Assembly: GCF_003591515.1 (NCBI RefSeq)
Contig: NZ_QZCG01000001.1
Coordinates: forward strand, 62,001-126,000
Origin: Paracoccus onubensis
GTDB taxonomy: Bacteria > Pseudomonadota > Alphaproteobacteria > Rhodobacterales > Rhodobacteraceae
DNA length: 64,000 nt
Direction: 5' to 3'
The notes beneath the pieces are model-generated. The model was not told the DNA's origin. It did not search any database and was given only the letters and a program-made list of their open reading frames with translations. The position numbers and the translations under genes are program-made. Positions 54,638-63,251 of this stretch are shown piece by piece. The first letter of the stretch is position 1. Each line of letters opens with the position of its first letter.

Positions 54638-56152
54638 TTAAGCTTCCTGTTGAGACGTTTCGTTTTTTGGTTCTGCTTCCAGCCCAAGCGGATCCTCGAC
54701 CCGCGGCCAGAGATCCCGGCGGGCCTTGCGATAATCCGTTTTTGCCGGATCGGTGGGGTAGGATGTCGGTGCGGCGATATAGACGATCTCGGAGGTGATC
54801 GGCGCGAAACCGGCATAGAAATGGTTCGTGGATTTCACGAGCAGGTAGTCCTTGGTCGCAAAATCCATACCGGCATTGGTGAAGATATCGGGCTCATAGG
54901 TTTGAGTGCGGCTGGTGATCAGGATAATGTCCAGTTGCGTGCCGACCGGGCGGATCACCGCTGCGCGCCCAAGCGTCACCCGGCTGTTGCGAAAGCTTTG
55001 CCAGCCCGCATCCAGAACCCGCATCACCCTGACCCGCAGATCCAGCGGTTCGCCCCCGTCCGCGCAGGACTTGCCGCCGATCCGCATCTCCAGCTCGGCG
55101 CCCTCGCCAGCCGCATGGGCGAACCCGGCGGCGATGGGATCCCATATGGTCGCCACGCCCGTATTGGTCATGCCGCGCGCGATCATCTGGCGCAGGATAT
55201 AGGTGGCATCCCCCGCCACGCCGCCGCCCGGATTGTCCCAGACATCCGCGATGACCACCGGCTTGTCGGGATACCGGCCGCGCAATGCCTGCGCGTGATC
55301 CAGACCGGCATCCGTGTCCAGCATGGGCATCACGGTATCGCGGCGCATCAGATACAGCTCTTCGCCAAGCCGTTTCGCCAATGCGTCGCCGGCCGCAGGG
55401 TCATTATCGGTGACGACGACGATTCTTGTTCCCATTTCAGGGACATCGCCCGCCATGAAGCCGTGAATGACCGAGATGGACAGAATTCCGTCCTTGCCCT
55501 GCATGTCGGCCAGCCTGTCCACATAGGACCGCATCGGTTCGCGGCTGGTGGGATAGATGGTGATCATCCGGCAATCGAAACTCGAGATGACCGGTTTCAC
55601 CTCACCGCGCAGGGCACGCAGGGAAAGTTCGACCACATGTTCGCCGCGTTCCTCGAAATCGGTATGCGGGAATTCCAGAAAGGCGGCCATCAGGTCAAGG
55701 TTCCGGACACGCTTCGGGGTCAGATGGCTATGCGGATCGAATTCGGCCGAGATCAGGACGTCCGGGCCGACGATGGTGCGTACATGTTCCAGCAGATCGC
55801 CTTCGGGGTCGTCGTAATCCTGCGCGACCATCGCCCCGTGCAGCCCAAGCACCACGCCGTCGACCGGCAAGGCGGCGCGAATCTGATCAAGAATCTGATC
55901 CCGCAATTCCTCATAAGTCGCGCGCTGGATCAGTCCCGCCGGTTCCGCCCAGCAAGAAGTGCCTTCGATGACGGTAAAGCCTTCCTGTTTCCCGCGCCTG
56001 CGCAGAATCGGCACGACGGCGGAACATAATGTCGGCGTTTCGGGGTGCTGCCCCGGGGTGGCGAAGAATGCCGCGCGAAAGGCATTCATGTCGGTCGGCA
56101 CCGGTGAGAAGGTGTTGGTTTCGGTCGCAAGGGATGCGGTGAAGATGCGCAT
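54638..56152 (-). CDS. M81-family metallopeptidase (MlrC-like)
   Basis: 504 aa. The N-terminal MRIFTASLATETNTFSPVPTD, the VVLGLHGAMVAQDYDDPEGDLLE block with metal-binding His/Asp, AEFDPHSHLT, and VIADVWDNPGGGVAGDATYIL are diagnostic of MlrC, first known for the last step of microcystin breakdown. Most members act on unrelated small amides or peptides. No signal peptide, so cytoplasmic. Heads a five-gene minus-strand operon with the peptide ABC transporter, implying import then hydrolysis. Confidence 0.9.
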   Translation of the reverse strand: MRIFTASLATETNTFSPVPTDMNAFRAAFFATPGQHPETPTLCSAVVPILRRRGKQEGFTVIEGTSCWAEPAGLIQRATYEELRDQILDQIRAALPVDGVVLGLHGAMVAQDYDDPEGDLLEHVRTIVGPDVLISAEFDPHSHLTPKRVRNLDLMAAFLEFPHTDFEERGEHVVELSLRALRGEVKPVISSFDCRMITIYPTSREPMRSYVDRLADMQGKDGILSISVIHGFMAGDVPEMGTRIVVVTDNDPAAGDALAKRLGEELYLMRRDTVMPMLDTDAGLDHAQALRGRYPDKPVVIADVWDNPGGGVAGDATYILRQMIARGMTNTGVATIWDPIAAGFAHAAGEGAELEMRIGGKSCADGGEPLDLRVRVMRVLDAGWQSFRNSRVTLGRAAVIRPVGTQLDIILITSRTQTYEPDIFTNAGMDFATKDYLLVKSTNHFYAGFAPITSEIVYIAAPTSYPTDPAKTDYRKARRDLWPRVEDPLGLEAEPKNETSQQEA

Positions 56153-56272
56153 GATCAGACCGCGAGAATACAGATGCGGAATGACCGGCGAGCAACTGTC
56201 GCTGGGGACGTTGTCACGGTGCCGGATGCGATCATCCTGTGATCGTTTGCCATTACAATACACCCCTAATAC

Positions 56273-56285
56273 GTAAATAATTTAC
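56273..56285. promoter_or_regulatory. candidate RpiR operator 1
   Basis: GTAAAT-A-ATTTAC, a perfect 6-1-6 palindrome, about 120 bases upstream of the M81 gene start. Similar in style to sites bound by RpiR/HexR regulators; the RpiR-family gene at 57804 is the obvious candidate. Confidence 0.4.
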
Positions 56286-56326
56286 ATTAATTACGGTAAT
56301 CTCGCAAATCATGTCAAGAAAATTTG

Positions 56327-56352
56327 GAATTACCGAAAATTAAGGTAAATTC
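56327..56352. promoter_or_regulatory. candidate RpiR operator 2
   Basis: GAATTACC (56327-56334) and GGTAAATTC (56344-56352), an almost perfect dyad with one extra A in the right arm. A further GGTAAT lies at about 56296. The repeated GGTAA/TTACC word through this region suggests several sites for the same protein. Confidence 0.4.
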
Positions 56353-56517
56353 TTTTCATAAAATGCGTCTGATGATATTGGGGCGATCTTTGGTCGTGAT
56401 CTGGTCGGATGAAAATTCGAAGGCGCAAATGCCCCGGGCATAACGCTCAGTGGAGCCATTCGGCGCCATGCAGTGAAAACTGCGCCGGTCACGACAGGGA
56501 GATTTTCAGTCTGTATG

Positions 56518-56548
56518 GGCGCGGTCGGTCGTGAACACCGACCGCGCC
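56518..56548. terminator. strong hairpin after the PLP-enzyme gene
   Basis: GGCGCGGTCGGT (56518-56529) pairs perfectly with ACCGACCGCGCC (56537-56548), leaving a 7-base loop. It begins 7 bases after the stop of the D-threonine-aldolase-like gene (minus strand). GC-rich and stable, but with no T-run. Confidence 0.7.
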
Positions 56549-56555
56549 GTCCTGT

Positions 56556-57644
56556 TCACCAGACCGTGCCGCGCGCCGCGACGTCTTCGACCCGGGTCAC
56601 GACACCATCGCGGTGAAAGACCATCCGGTCGAACAGGTTGCTGACGACACAGGTGTGATTCGGTACGATTCGCACGACCTCGCCCAGGGAAGGGAACTTT
56701 CCTGAATGCCCGGTCAGATCCACCACGGCATGTTCTTCCGACAGTCCGGTGATCCGGGCGCCTTCGGCCCCGAGGATTTGCCCGTAATCGCTGAACCCCA
56801 GCAGATCCGAGGTCAGGGCTTTCGATCCCGAATCCAGCACCGCCCGATCCGCGGCAGGGCGCGAGATGACGGTTGCCAGAATGGTCATCGCCAGATCATC
56901 GGCCCCGCATTGGCCGGCGCGCACCATGCTGCGGTCGTTATAGATATAGGTTCCGGCCCGATGCTCGGTCGCCGAAGGCACCAGATGCGCCTTGTAAAGA
57001 TCGGGCGATCCGCCGCTGGAACGGACCGGACAGGGGATGCCCTTCGCATCCAGCCCCTGCATGGCGGTCGCAAGGAAGGTCTCGACCTGCTCTGCCCCGC
57101 CGGGTGCGGGATAGGTCATCAGCCCGACAAATTCGAGCCCCGGCGCCGCAACGATATATTCGGCCAGTTCAATCGCGGCTTGCGCGGTTTGCACACCACA
57201 GCGTTTGCCGCCGGTATCGCATTCGACCATGACCCGCAAAGGGCGCGACGCATCGAAAGTCGCGGCCAGTCCGTCGATCACCGCTTTGCTGTCAGCCACG
57301 ACCGTCAGCTTGGCGACCCGGTCGTTCAGCAGCTTCAGCCGTGCCAGCTTGGCGGGGCCGAGAATGTGATATGTAAGCAGGATATCGTCGATCCCGGCAT
57401 CCGCGAAAACCTCGGCTTCGGTGATCTTCTGGCAATTGATCCCGTTCGCCCCGCCTGCGATCTGCTGCCTCGCAAGCGCCGGGATCTTGTGGGTCTTGAT
57501 ATGCGGGCGGAAGCTTTTGCCGCAATCATCCAGATATTTCTGTGCCCGCGCGATATTCCGTTCAAGTATCGCTTCGTCGATAACCGGCATCGGCGTCGGA
57601 ATCTGGGAAATCGGGGTTCCCGGCCTGGGCCATGGATAGCTCAT
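56556..57644 (-). CDS. D-threonine aldolase / D-serine dehydratase-like PLP enzyme (DSD1 family)
   Basis: 362 aa, with an alanine-racemase-like PLP barrel (about 20-240) and a C-terminal D-serine-dehydratase-like domain with metal site. PLP Lys is in RPHIKTHKIPALA near residue 52. Also VMVECDTGGKRCGV, RSSGGSPDLY, YIYNDRSMV and a metal-binding VPNHTCVVSNLFD at the end. Acts on D-threonine, D-serine or beta-hydroxy-D-amino acids. ATG 57644 gives the standard N-terminus. Divergent from the RpiR gene. Confidence 0.88.
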   Translation of the reverse strand: MSYPWPRPGTPISQIPTPMPVIDEAILERNIARAQKYLDDCGKSFRPHIKTHKIPALARQQIAGGANGINCQKITEAEVFADAGIDDILLTYHILGPAKLARLKLLNDRVAKLTVVADSKAVIDGLAATFDASRPLRVMVECDTGGKRCGVQTAQAAIELAEYIVAAPGLEFVGLMTYPAPGGAEQVETFLATAMQGLDAKGIPCPVRSSGGSPDLYKAHLVPSATEHRAGTYIYNDRSMVRAGQCGADDLAMTILATVISRPAADRAVLDSGSKALTSDLLGFSDYGQILGAEGARITGLSEEHAVVDLTGHSGKFPSLGEVVRIVPNHTCVVSNLFDRMVFHRDGVVTRVEDVAARGTVW

Positions 57645-57803
57645 GTCATGTCCTTCGTGTTTATGGGCGCGCGATAGGTAATGTATATAATTTTCATATT
57701 TCAACGTAGATTCGGATAAAATACCAGCAGATTTGCTTGACGACAGTAAGGTTATGTAATTTATTTTCCTTATCGGCCAATTATACCAATCAGGAATATC
57801 CCT

Positions 57804-58667
57804 GTGGACCTGTTTCATGCCCTGACCGACGAAGAGCGCAGCCGATCCAGGCTTGACGCGAAAATCACCGCTCTGGTGCTGGATGACGTGGATTTCGTCA
57901 CGGGCTCGACAATCAACGAACTGGCCGAACGTGCTGGAGTATCCCCGCCGACGATCACCCGGTTTTGCAGGCGTCTGGGCTGTGTGAGCTTTGCGGATTT
58001 CAAGGTGCAGCTTGCGCGGATGACCTATGTCGGGCTGCGCTATCTGAAGCCGGAATTGCCGACAACGACGGTGTCGGAAGTCATCGACGATATTGTAGTC
58101 AAGGCGCAGGATACGCTGTTTTCACTGCATAATCAGCTTGATCACGACCGGCTGGAGGATGCGGCACGGCTGCTGCGCGGTGCCGGCTTCATTCAGGCGG
58201 TCGGCGCGGGCGGGAATTCTTCCATGATCGCGAATGAGATTCAGAACCGCTTGTTCCGGCTTGGCTGCCATGTGCAAAGCACCAATGACAAGGCGATGGC
58301 GGTCATGCTGGCGGCGGCGGCAACGCCCGATACGGTTGCGATCGTGTCATCAATGACGGGCAGGGATGTGGAACTGGTCCGGTGCCTTGATCTTTACCGT
58401 CACCACAACGTGCTGACCATTGCACTTACCCAAAGCGGATCACCGGTTGCCGAGCGGGCTTCGGTCGTGATTCCGATTGATCTGCCCGAGGGCGTCAATA
58501 TCTATCGTCCGACCTCGACGCGCTATGCCTATCTGGCGGTGATCGATATTCTTGCCAATCTCGTAGCCTATGCCGACCGCCAGAAATCGTTGCAATATCT
58601 GCGGCGGATCAAGGAAGAACTGGTCAGCAATCGCGATGGCGACGACCGCCAGCTTCTGGGCGATTAA
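57804..58667 (+). CDS. MurR/RpiR-family transcriptional regulator
   Basis: 287 aa. N-terminal RpiR HTH (1-77, including STINELAERAGVSPPTITRFCRRLG) and a SIS domain (about 125-260) that normally binds a sugar phosphate or related ligand, with GAGGNSSMIANEIQNRL and IVSSMTGRDVELVRCLDLYR. The start may also be at GTG in the same place; the first residues MDLFHALTDEE fit. Same strand and 17-29 bases upstream of the RidA gene, divergent from the PLP enzyme; likely regulator of both neighbouring operons. Confidence 0.9.
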   Translation: MDLFHALTDEERSRSRLDAKITALVLDDVDFVTGSTINELAERAGVSPPTITRFCRRLGCVSFADFKVQLARMTYVGLRYLKPELPTTTVSEVIDDIVVKAQDTLFSLHNQLDHDRLEDAARLLRGAGFIQAVGAGGNSSMIANEIQNRLFRLGCHVQSTNDKAMAVMLAAAATPDTVAIVSSMTGRDVELVRCLDLYRHHNVLTIALTQSGSPVAERASVVIPIDLPEGVNIYRPTSTRYAYLAVIDILANLVAYADRQKSLQYLRRIKEELVSNRDGDDRQLLGD

Positions 58668-58696
58668 TCAATAACCCTGTTAATATGGAGAATAGT

Positions 58697-59083
58697 ATGA
58701 CGATCAAACGCCACGGTGTCGGGGCTTCGAAAGGTTCGGGACAGAAATCGCTGCCCTTCGCCAAGGCGACGGAAGCGGATGGCTGGCTTTACGTTTCGGG
58801 CCAGACCCCGATGCGTGACGGCGAAGTCACTGGTCACGGCATTACCGAGCAGGCCAATATCGCCATCGAGAACATGCTGCAGATCGTCAGGGATGCCGGT
58901 TATGGCGTCGAAGATATCGTCCGCGTCGGAGTCTGGCTGGACGATGCACGCGATTTCTGGAGCTTCAACGGCGTTTTCGAGAAATATTTCGGAGACCATC
59001 CGCCCGCCCGCGCCGCGGTGCAATCCTCGATGGTGGTGGATTGCAAGGTCGAGGTGGATTGTATCGCTTATAAGAAGAAGTGA
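58697..59083 (+). CDS. RidA/YjgF-family enamine/imine deaminase
   Basis: 128 aa. Contains LPFAKATEADGWLYVSGQTP, TEQANIAIENMLQIV, and the C-terminal RAAVQSSMVV with the active Arg, followed by KVEVDCIAYKK. RidA proteins hydrolyse reactive 2-aminoacrylate or imine intermediates formed by PLP enzymes, fitting the D-amino-acid-type aldolase/dehydratase gene next door. ATG 58697 has GGAG 7 bases upstream and is preferred to ATG 58685. Transcribed with the RpiR gene. Confidence 0.9.
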   Translation: MTIKRHGVGASKGSGQKSLPFAKATEADGWLYVSGQTPMRDGEVTGHGITEQANIAIENMLQIVRDAGYGVEDIVRVGVWLDDARDFWSFNGVFEKYFGDHPPARAAVQSSMVVDCKVEVDCIAYKKK

Positions 59084-59139
59084 CGGCGGGCCGGGTCGCC
59101 TGAACCGGGCCCGGACCAGCGGGAATGTTCCTGATATGA

Positions 59140-59164
59140 AAAGGGCGGCGATATGCCGCCCTTT
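59140..59164. terminator. hairpin between ridA-like gene and sulfonate operon
   Basis: AAAGGGCGGC (59140-59149) and GCCGCCCTTT (59155-59164) form a perfect 10-base stem with a 5-base loop. It lies 57 bases after the RidA stop and 62 bases before the convergent ABC gene end, so it can serve both strands. Confidence 0.75.
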
Positions 59165-59226
59165 CGAGAATGATGCTGCACCCCGATGTGAAACTTCCGG
59201 CCAGCCATCCGCCGGCCGGAGCCATT

Positions 59227-59997
59227 TCAATGAAGTCCGAATTCCGCCATAAGCTGCCGCCGGTTCCGGACGAAGTCGGGATCGCTGCGGTCTCTGGGAT
59301 GGGGCAGATCGATATCGATCAGGCGGATGGCGGTATCCTTGGTCTTCGGCAGCACCAGCACCCTGTCAGCCAGAAAAATCGCCTCTTCGAGATCATGGGT
59401 GACAAGCACCATGGTCACGCTTTCTTCCGTCCAGATGCGAACCAGCTCTTCCTGCATCGTCATCTTGGTCATGGCGTCAAGCGCACCCAGCGGTTCGTCC
59501 AGCAACAGGATCTCGGGCTGAACGGTCAATGCGCGGGCGATGCCGACCCGCTGGGCCATGCCGCCCGAAAGTTGTCGGGGCCATGCCCCCTCGAATTCGG
59601 CCAGGCCCACAAGGCGGATATAATGCCGCGCCCGTTCTGCGGCCTCGTCGCCGGGGATGCCCTGAACCTCCAGCCCGAAGGCAACATTTCCAAGCACCGT
59701 GAGCCATGGCAGAAGCCGGGGTTCCTGAAAGATCACCGCGCGTTCCTTGCCAAGCCCGTGGACCGGTTCGCCATCGATCAGAACGCTGCCGGAATCCGGC
59801 TCTGTCAGCCCGGCCAGCACGCGAAGCAAGGTCGTTTTGCCGGAACCGCTGGCGCCCACGATGGCAAGGCTTTCGCCGCCGGAAATGTCGAGATTGATAT
59901 CTTTCAGAACCGTCAGGCTATCGCCGTCGATCCGGAAGGATTTGGAAAGGTCGCGGATCGTGACCTCTCCTTTCGCGGAAATCTGTGCAACGCTCAT
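59227..59997 (-). CDS. SsuB/TauB-type ABC transporter ATP-binding protein
   Basis: 256 aa. Walker A GASGSGKTT, the sulfonate-transporter FQEPRLLPWLTV, signature LSGGMAQRVGIARAL and Walker B LLLDEPLGALD. Motor of an importer for a sulfonate, taurine or related organosulfur compound. Start overlaps the binding-protein gene by four bases; last gene of its operon. Confidence 0.9.
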   Translation of the reverse strand: MSVAQISAKGEVTIRDLSKSFRIDGDSLTVLKDINLDISGGESLAIVGASGSGKTTLLRVLAGLTEPDSGSVLIDGEPVHGLGKERAVIFQEPRLLPWLTVLGNVAFGLEVQGIPGDEAAERARHYIRLVGLAEFEGAWPRQLSGGMAQRVGIARALTVQPEILLLDEPLGALDAMTKMTMQEELVRIWTEESVTMVLVTHDLEEAIFLADRVLVLPKTKDTAIRLIDIDLPHPRDRSDPDFVRNRRQLMAEFGLH

Positions 59998-60989
59998 GCG
60001 CCCGATTCCTTGTCGGTCTTTTCCTCGTCGCCGGTGATCAGAAGTATGTCGGATACGTCAAGCTGTCCTTCGGAAAGGGCACCCTCGCGAACCAGGACAT
60101 CGATCCAGAACTGTACGTCGTGCTCGACAGGTAAACCGCCTTCGCGAATGCCATAGCCTGCGAAATACTGCGCCACCTCGGGATTCTCGCCACGCTCTTC
60201 AAGCATGCGGGCCATGATCTCGCGGGTTTCCTCGGGGTGTTCGCGCGCGTAATCCAGCGCAAGGGCCGATTTCTCGATAAAGGCTTTGGCCGCTTCGGGA
60301 TGCTCATCGGCCCAATCCCGGCGCAATACGGTAAAGCCACCGGCGATATCGCCAAGAATATCGGTATCGTCAAAAACGGCCCGCAAACCGCCCTGCGTGT
60401 GGGCAACCCCTTCGAAAGTCGTCTGCCAATAGCCGAATGCAGCGATATCCACCTGTTTCGAGCGCAGGACCTGTTCAAGCTGCGGGCCCGGCGCCACGAT
60501 CAGATTGGCGGCATTCTGCGGCAGGCCGACCGAATGCAGCGCCTCGCGCACCGTATAGTCAAGATGCGCGCCAAGCGTGTTCACCGCGATGGTCTTGCCC
60601 GCGATATCCTCGATCGAATGAATCGGGCTGTCCTCAAGCACATAGAAAATGGATTGCACCTCATCATTGATGCCATTGCTGGGGTAAGCCGCCACAAAAT
60701 CATTGCCGCTTGCGATGGAATTGAGCACGGCAGAAGTCGCGGCCGAGCCGATATCGACGTCTTCGGAGGCAAGGGCAAAAAGGGATTCGGGGCCGCCGCC
60801 GGCATAGCCGATACTTTCGACACTGACGCCGGTGCCCTTGAAGTAACCAAGCTCCTGGGCCAGTTCATGCGCGGCGATGCTGCCGTGACTGGCGAGGAAG
60901 CGCATGGTGACATCCTCGGCATGTGCCGCGCCGGCCAGAACGATCGTGGCGCCCGCGGCGGAGAGAAAGTTTCTGAACCTGTGGGTCAT
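59994..60989 (-). CDS. ABC transporter substrate-binding protein, SsuA/TauA-like
   Basis: 331 aa with a signal peptide (to about AGAAHAE, residue 25). TMRFLASHGSIAAHELAQELGYF and the TIAVNTLGAHLDYTVREAL segment place it in the nitrate/sulfonate/taurine binding group. It ends with an acidic, Lys-containing tail (GDEEKTDKESGA), longer than usual. Ligand not readable; the neighbouring oxygenases indicate an organosulfur compound. Confidence 0.87.
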   Translation of the reverse strand: MTHRFRNFLSAAGATIVLAGAAHAEDVTMRFLASHGSIAAHELAQELGYFKGTGVSVESIGYAGGGPESLFALASEDVDIGSAATSAVLNSIASGNDFVAAYPSNGINDEVQSIFYVLEDSPIHSIEDIAGKTIAVNTLGAHLDYTVREALHSVGLPQNAANLIVAPGPQLEQVLRSKQVDIAAFGYWQTTFEGVAHTQGGLRAVFDDTDILGDIAGGFTVLRRDWADEHPEAAKAFIEKSALALDYAREHPEETREIMARMLEERGENPEVAQYFAGYGIREGGLPVEHDVQFWIDVLVREGALSEGQLDVSDILLITGDEEKTDKESGA

Positions 60990-61017
60990 GGGTCTATCCT
61001 ATTGTGAAATCCGGAGG

Positions 61018-61848
61018 TCACTGGCTCGCGACGCTCCAGCGGCAAAGACGCCGTTGCAGCAGCACCAGAACCGCATTCGCGGCAAGGCCAAGAAAGGCCA
61101 GCAGGAAGATTGCGGCGAACATCAGGGGGATCTGGAAATTGTACTGGGCATTCATCACCTGAAAACCGATCCCCTTATTCGCGCCGATCATCTCTGCCGC
61201 GATCAGCAGCAGAAGCGCCGTCGTCGCCGAAAGCCGCAGACCCACAAAGATGGACGGCACGGAAGCCGGCAGGATCACACGGCGAAAGATGGTCGCGCGT
61301 GACGCCCCGAAACTGCGGGCCATCTCGATCAGTTTCGCATCGACTTCCTTGACCCCGCCGATCGTGGCCAGCAGGATCGGGAAGATCGTCGCCCAGAAGA
61401 TCAGGAACACTTTCGAGGTTTCGCCCAGCCCAAGCAGCAGGATGAAGACCGGATAAAGGGCAAGTGCCGAGGTTTGCCGGAAAAGCTGCAGGATCGGGTC
61501 AAGCGCACGTTCCACCGGTTTGATCTGTCCCATGACAAGGCCAAGCGGGATGCCAAGACCGACCGCTGAAATAAAGGCAATGCCCGCCCGCTGGATCGAG
61601 ATCGCGATATCGTCCAGCAAGGCACCCGAGGTGATCCCGCTCCAAAGCGCTTGTGCCACGCGGTCGAGCGGAGGAAATACCGCCGGATTCAGCCAGCCGA
61701 CGGTGCTGGCAATCTGCCAGCCTGCGAAAAAGGCGAAGATCAGGCCATAATCGGCAGCCGCCTTGCCAAGCACAGGCGAAATACCTTTGGCGCTAATGGT
61801 CCATTTCGGACGCACCCGCTGCGCGGCACCGGTCAGGTCATAGGTCAT
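61018..61848 (-). CDS. ABC transporter permease, SsuC/TauC-like
   Basis: 276 aa, about six helices, with the EAA loop ATIFRRVILPASVPSIFVGLR and LLLIAAEMIGANKGIGF. Membrane component of the importer for which ATPase and binding protein follow. Located 15 bases after the monooxygenase gene in the operon direction. Confidence 0.9.
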   Translation of the reverse strand: MTYDLTGAAQRVRPKWTISAKGISPVLGKAAADYGLIFAFFAGWQIASTVGWLNPAVFPPLDRVAQALWSGITSGALLDDIAISIQRAGIAFISAVGLGIPLGLVMGQIKPVERALDPILQLFRQTSALALYPVFILLLGLGETSKVFLIFWATIFPILLATIGGVKEVDAKLIEMARSFGASRATIFRRVILPASVPSIFVGLRLSATTALLLLIAAEMIGANKGIGFQVMNAQYNFQIPLMFAAIFLLAFLGLAANAVLVLLQRRLCRWSVASQ

Positions 61849-61863
61849 TGATATTCGCTCCTG

Positions 61864-63216
61864 TCATTCTGCGGCCTGGGCCACTCTGCGACCCGCCGCA
61901 TATCCGTTGACGGGGATGGGCAGGCCAAGATTTTCGCGCAGGGTCCGGCCTTCATAGGCGGTGCGGAACAGACCGCGGCGCTGTAGCTCGGGGATTACCA
62001 GATCGACGAAATCGTCAAGCGATGTCGGAAGCCAGGGCGGCAGGATGTTGAAACCGTCCGCGGCTTCGTTCTCGAACCACTCCTGTAGCATATCAGCGAT
62101 CTGCCCTGCTGTGCCGATGATCGTGTAATGCCCGCGTGCTGACGCCACCCATTGATAAAGCTGACGGATCGTGAAGCCGTTTTCATCGGCGATCTGGCGA
62201 AGCAATACCTGACGCGACTTGTTGCCCTCGGTCGGAGGGGCGGGAGGCAGGGGGCCGTCGAGATCATGGCCCGTCAGATCCAGCGTTCCTCCGGTCAGGC
62301 CGTTCAGAAGCGCGATACCATCCTCTTCCAGAATATAGGACGTGAGGCGCTCGTATTTCTCCTGCGCTTCTTCCTCGGTTCGTCCGACGAATGGCGACAC
62401 ACCGGGCATGATCAGCACATGATCCGGATTGCGCCCTTCGGCTGCGGCGCGGGACTTGATGTCGCGATAGAATTCCTGAGCCGTGTCCAGCCGCTGATGC
62501 GCGGTAAAGATGACTTCCGCCGTCGCGGCGGCCAGTGATCTTCCGTCCTCGGACTGACCGGCCTGAACGATGACAGGATGGCCTTGCGGTGAACGAGGCA
62601 CATTCAGCGGGCCATTGACCTTGAAATGCTCACCCGCATGATCCGCGAAATGCATCTTGTCCGTATCGTAAAAGACACCGCTTTCCTTGTCGCGAATAAA
62701 GGCGTCATCTTCGAAACTGTCCCAAAGCTTCTTGACGACCTCGACATGTTCCCGTGCGCGGCGATACCGGGTTGCATGTGGCGGCTGTTCGGCAAAGTTG
62801 AAATTCCGGGCTGCGGCCTCGCTTGCCGTCGTCACCACGTTCCAACTGGCCCGGCCACCAGAGATCAGGTCGAGAGACGCGAATTTGCGGGCGGTGTTAT
62901 AGGGTTCTTCGTAACTTGTAGAGGCCGTCGCGATGAAGCCGAGATGTTTGGTCAATGGCGCCAAAGCAGAGAACAGGGTCACAGGTTCGAAGCCTGCGAC
63001 CTTGGCATTGCCGCCCTCGGTCCCGCCGCCGAATGAGACGGCAAGGCCATCGGCAAGGAAATAGGCATCGAACAGTCCGCGCTCCGCTGTCAGGGCAAGT
63101 TGCTTGTGAAACTCGAAATTCGTGGCGCCATCGGCGGGCTGATCGGGGTGACGCCAGGCAGCCACATGCTGACCGCCGCCAGGCAGGAATGCGCCAAGTT
63201 TGATCTGTCTGGTCAT
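61864..63216 (-). CDS. FMN-dependent monooxygenase, NtaA/SnaA/DszA family
   Basis: 450 aa luciferase-like monooxygenase. KLGAFLPGGGQHVAAWRHP at the start, FDAYFLADGLA, SGGRASWNVVTTASEAAARNFNF, and RYRRAREHVEVVKKLWDSF are the family blocks. Members oxidise nitrilotriacetate, dibenzothiophene sulfone, methanesulfonate-like or other organosulfur compounds with FMNH2 from a partner reductase. The ATG at 63216 has AGGA 10 bases upstream. In an operon with an alpha-ketoglutarate dioxygenase and an Ssu-type transporter, so organosulfur use is likely. Confidence 0.87.
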   Translation of the reverse strand: MTRQIKLGAFLPGGGQHVAAWRHPDQPADGATNFEFHKQLALTAERGLFDAYFLADGLAVSFGGGTEGGNAKVAGFEPVTLFSALAPLTKHLGFIATASTSYEEPYNTARKFASLDLISGGRASWNVVTTASEAAARNFNFAEQPPHATRYRRAREHVEVVKKLWDSFEDDAFIRDKESGVFYDTDKMHFADHAGEHFKVNGPLNVPRSPQGHPVIVQAGQSEDGRSLAAATAEVIFTAHQRLDTAQEFYRDIKSRAAAEGRNPDHVLIMPGVSPFVGRTEEEAQEKYERLTSYILEEDGIALLNGLTGGTLDLTGHDLDGPLPPAPPTEGNKSRQVLLRQIADENGFTIRQLYQWVASARGHYTIIGTAGQIADMLQEWFENEAADGFNILPPWLPTSLDDFVDLVIPELQRRGLFRTAYEGRTLRENLGLPIPVNGYAAGRRVAQAAE

Positions 63217-63251
63217 GATTTCGGGTCCTGTGAGATTGTGAAAGGTCACGG

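Larger units (their letters stand above)
56153..56517. other. AT-rich intergenic regulatory region
   Basis: About 365 bases without a gene. The left part (56260-56360) is markedly AT-rich and contains the dyads listed separately, likely operators for the peptide transporter operon. The right part, near 56470, contains a small perfect hairpin (GCAGT-GAAA-ACTGC). Confidence 0.55.

Noticed and set aside
56556..57644. Beta-hydroxyaspartate aldolase of the glyoxylate-assimilating cycle (BhcC)
   Set aside because: The other cycle enzymes are not nearby; the neighbours are an RpiR regulator, RidA and a peptide importer, so only the broad family is stated.
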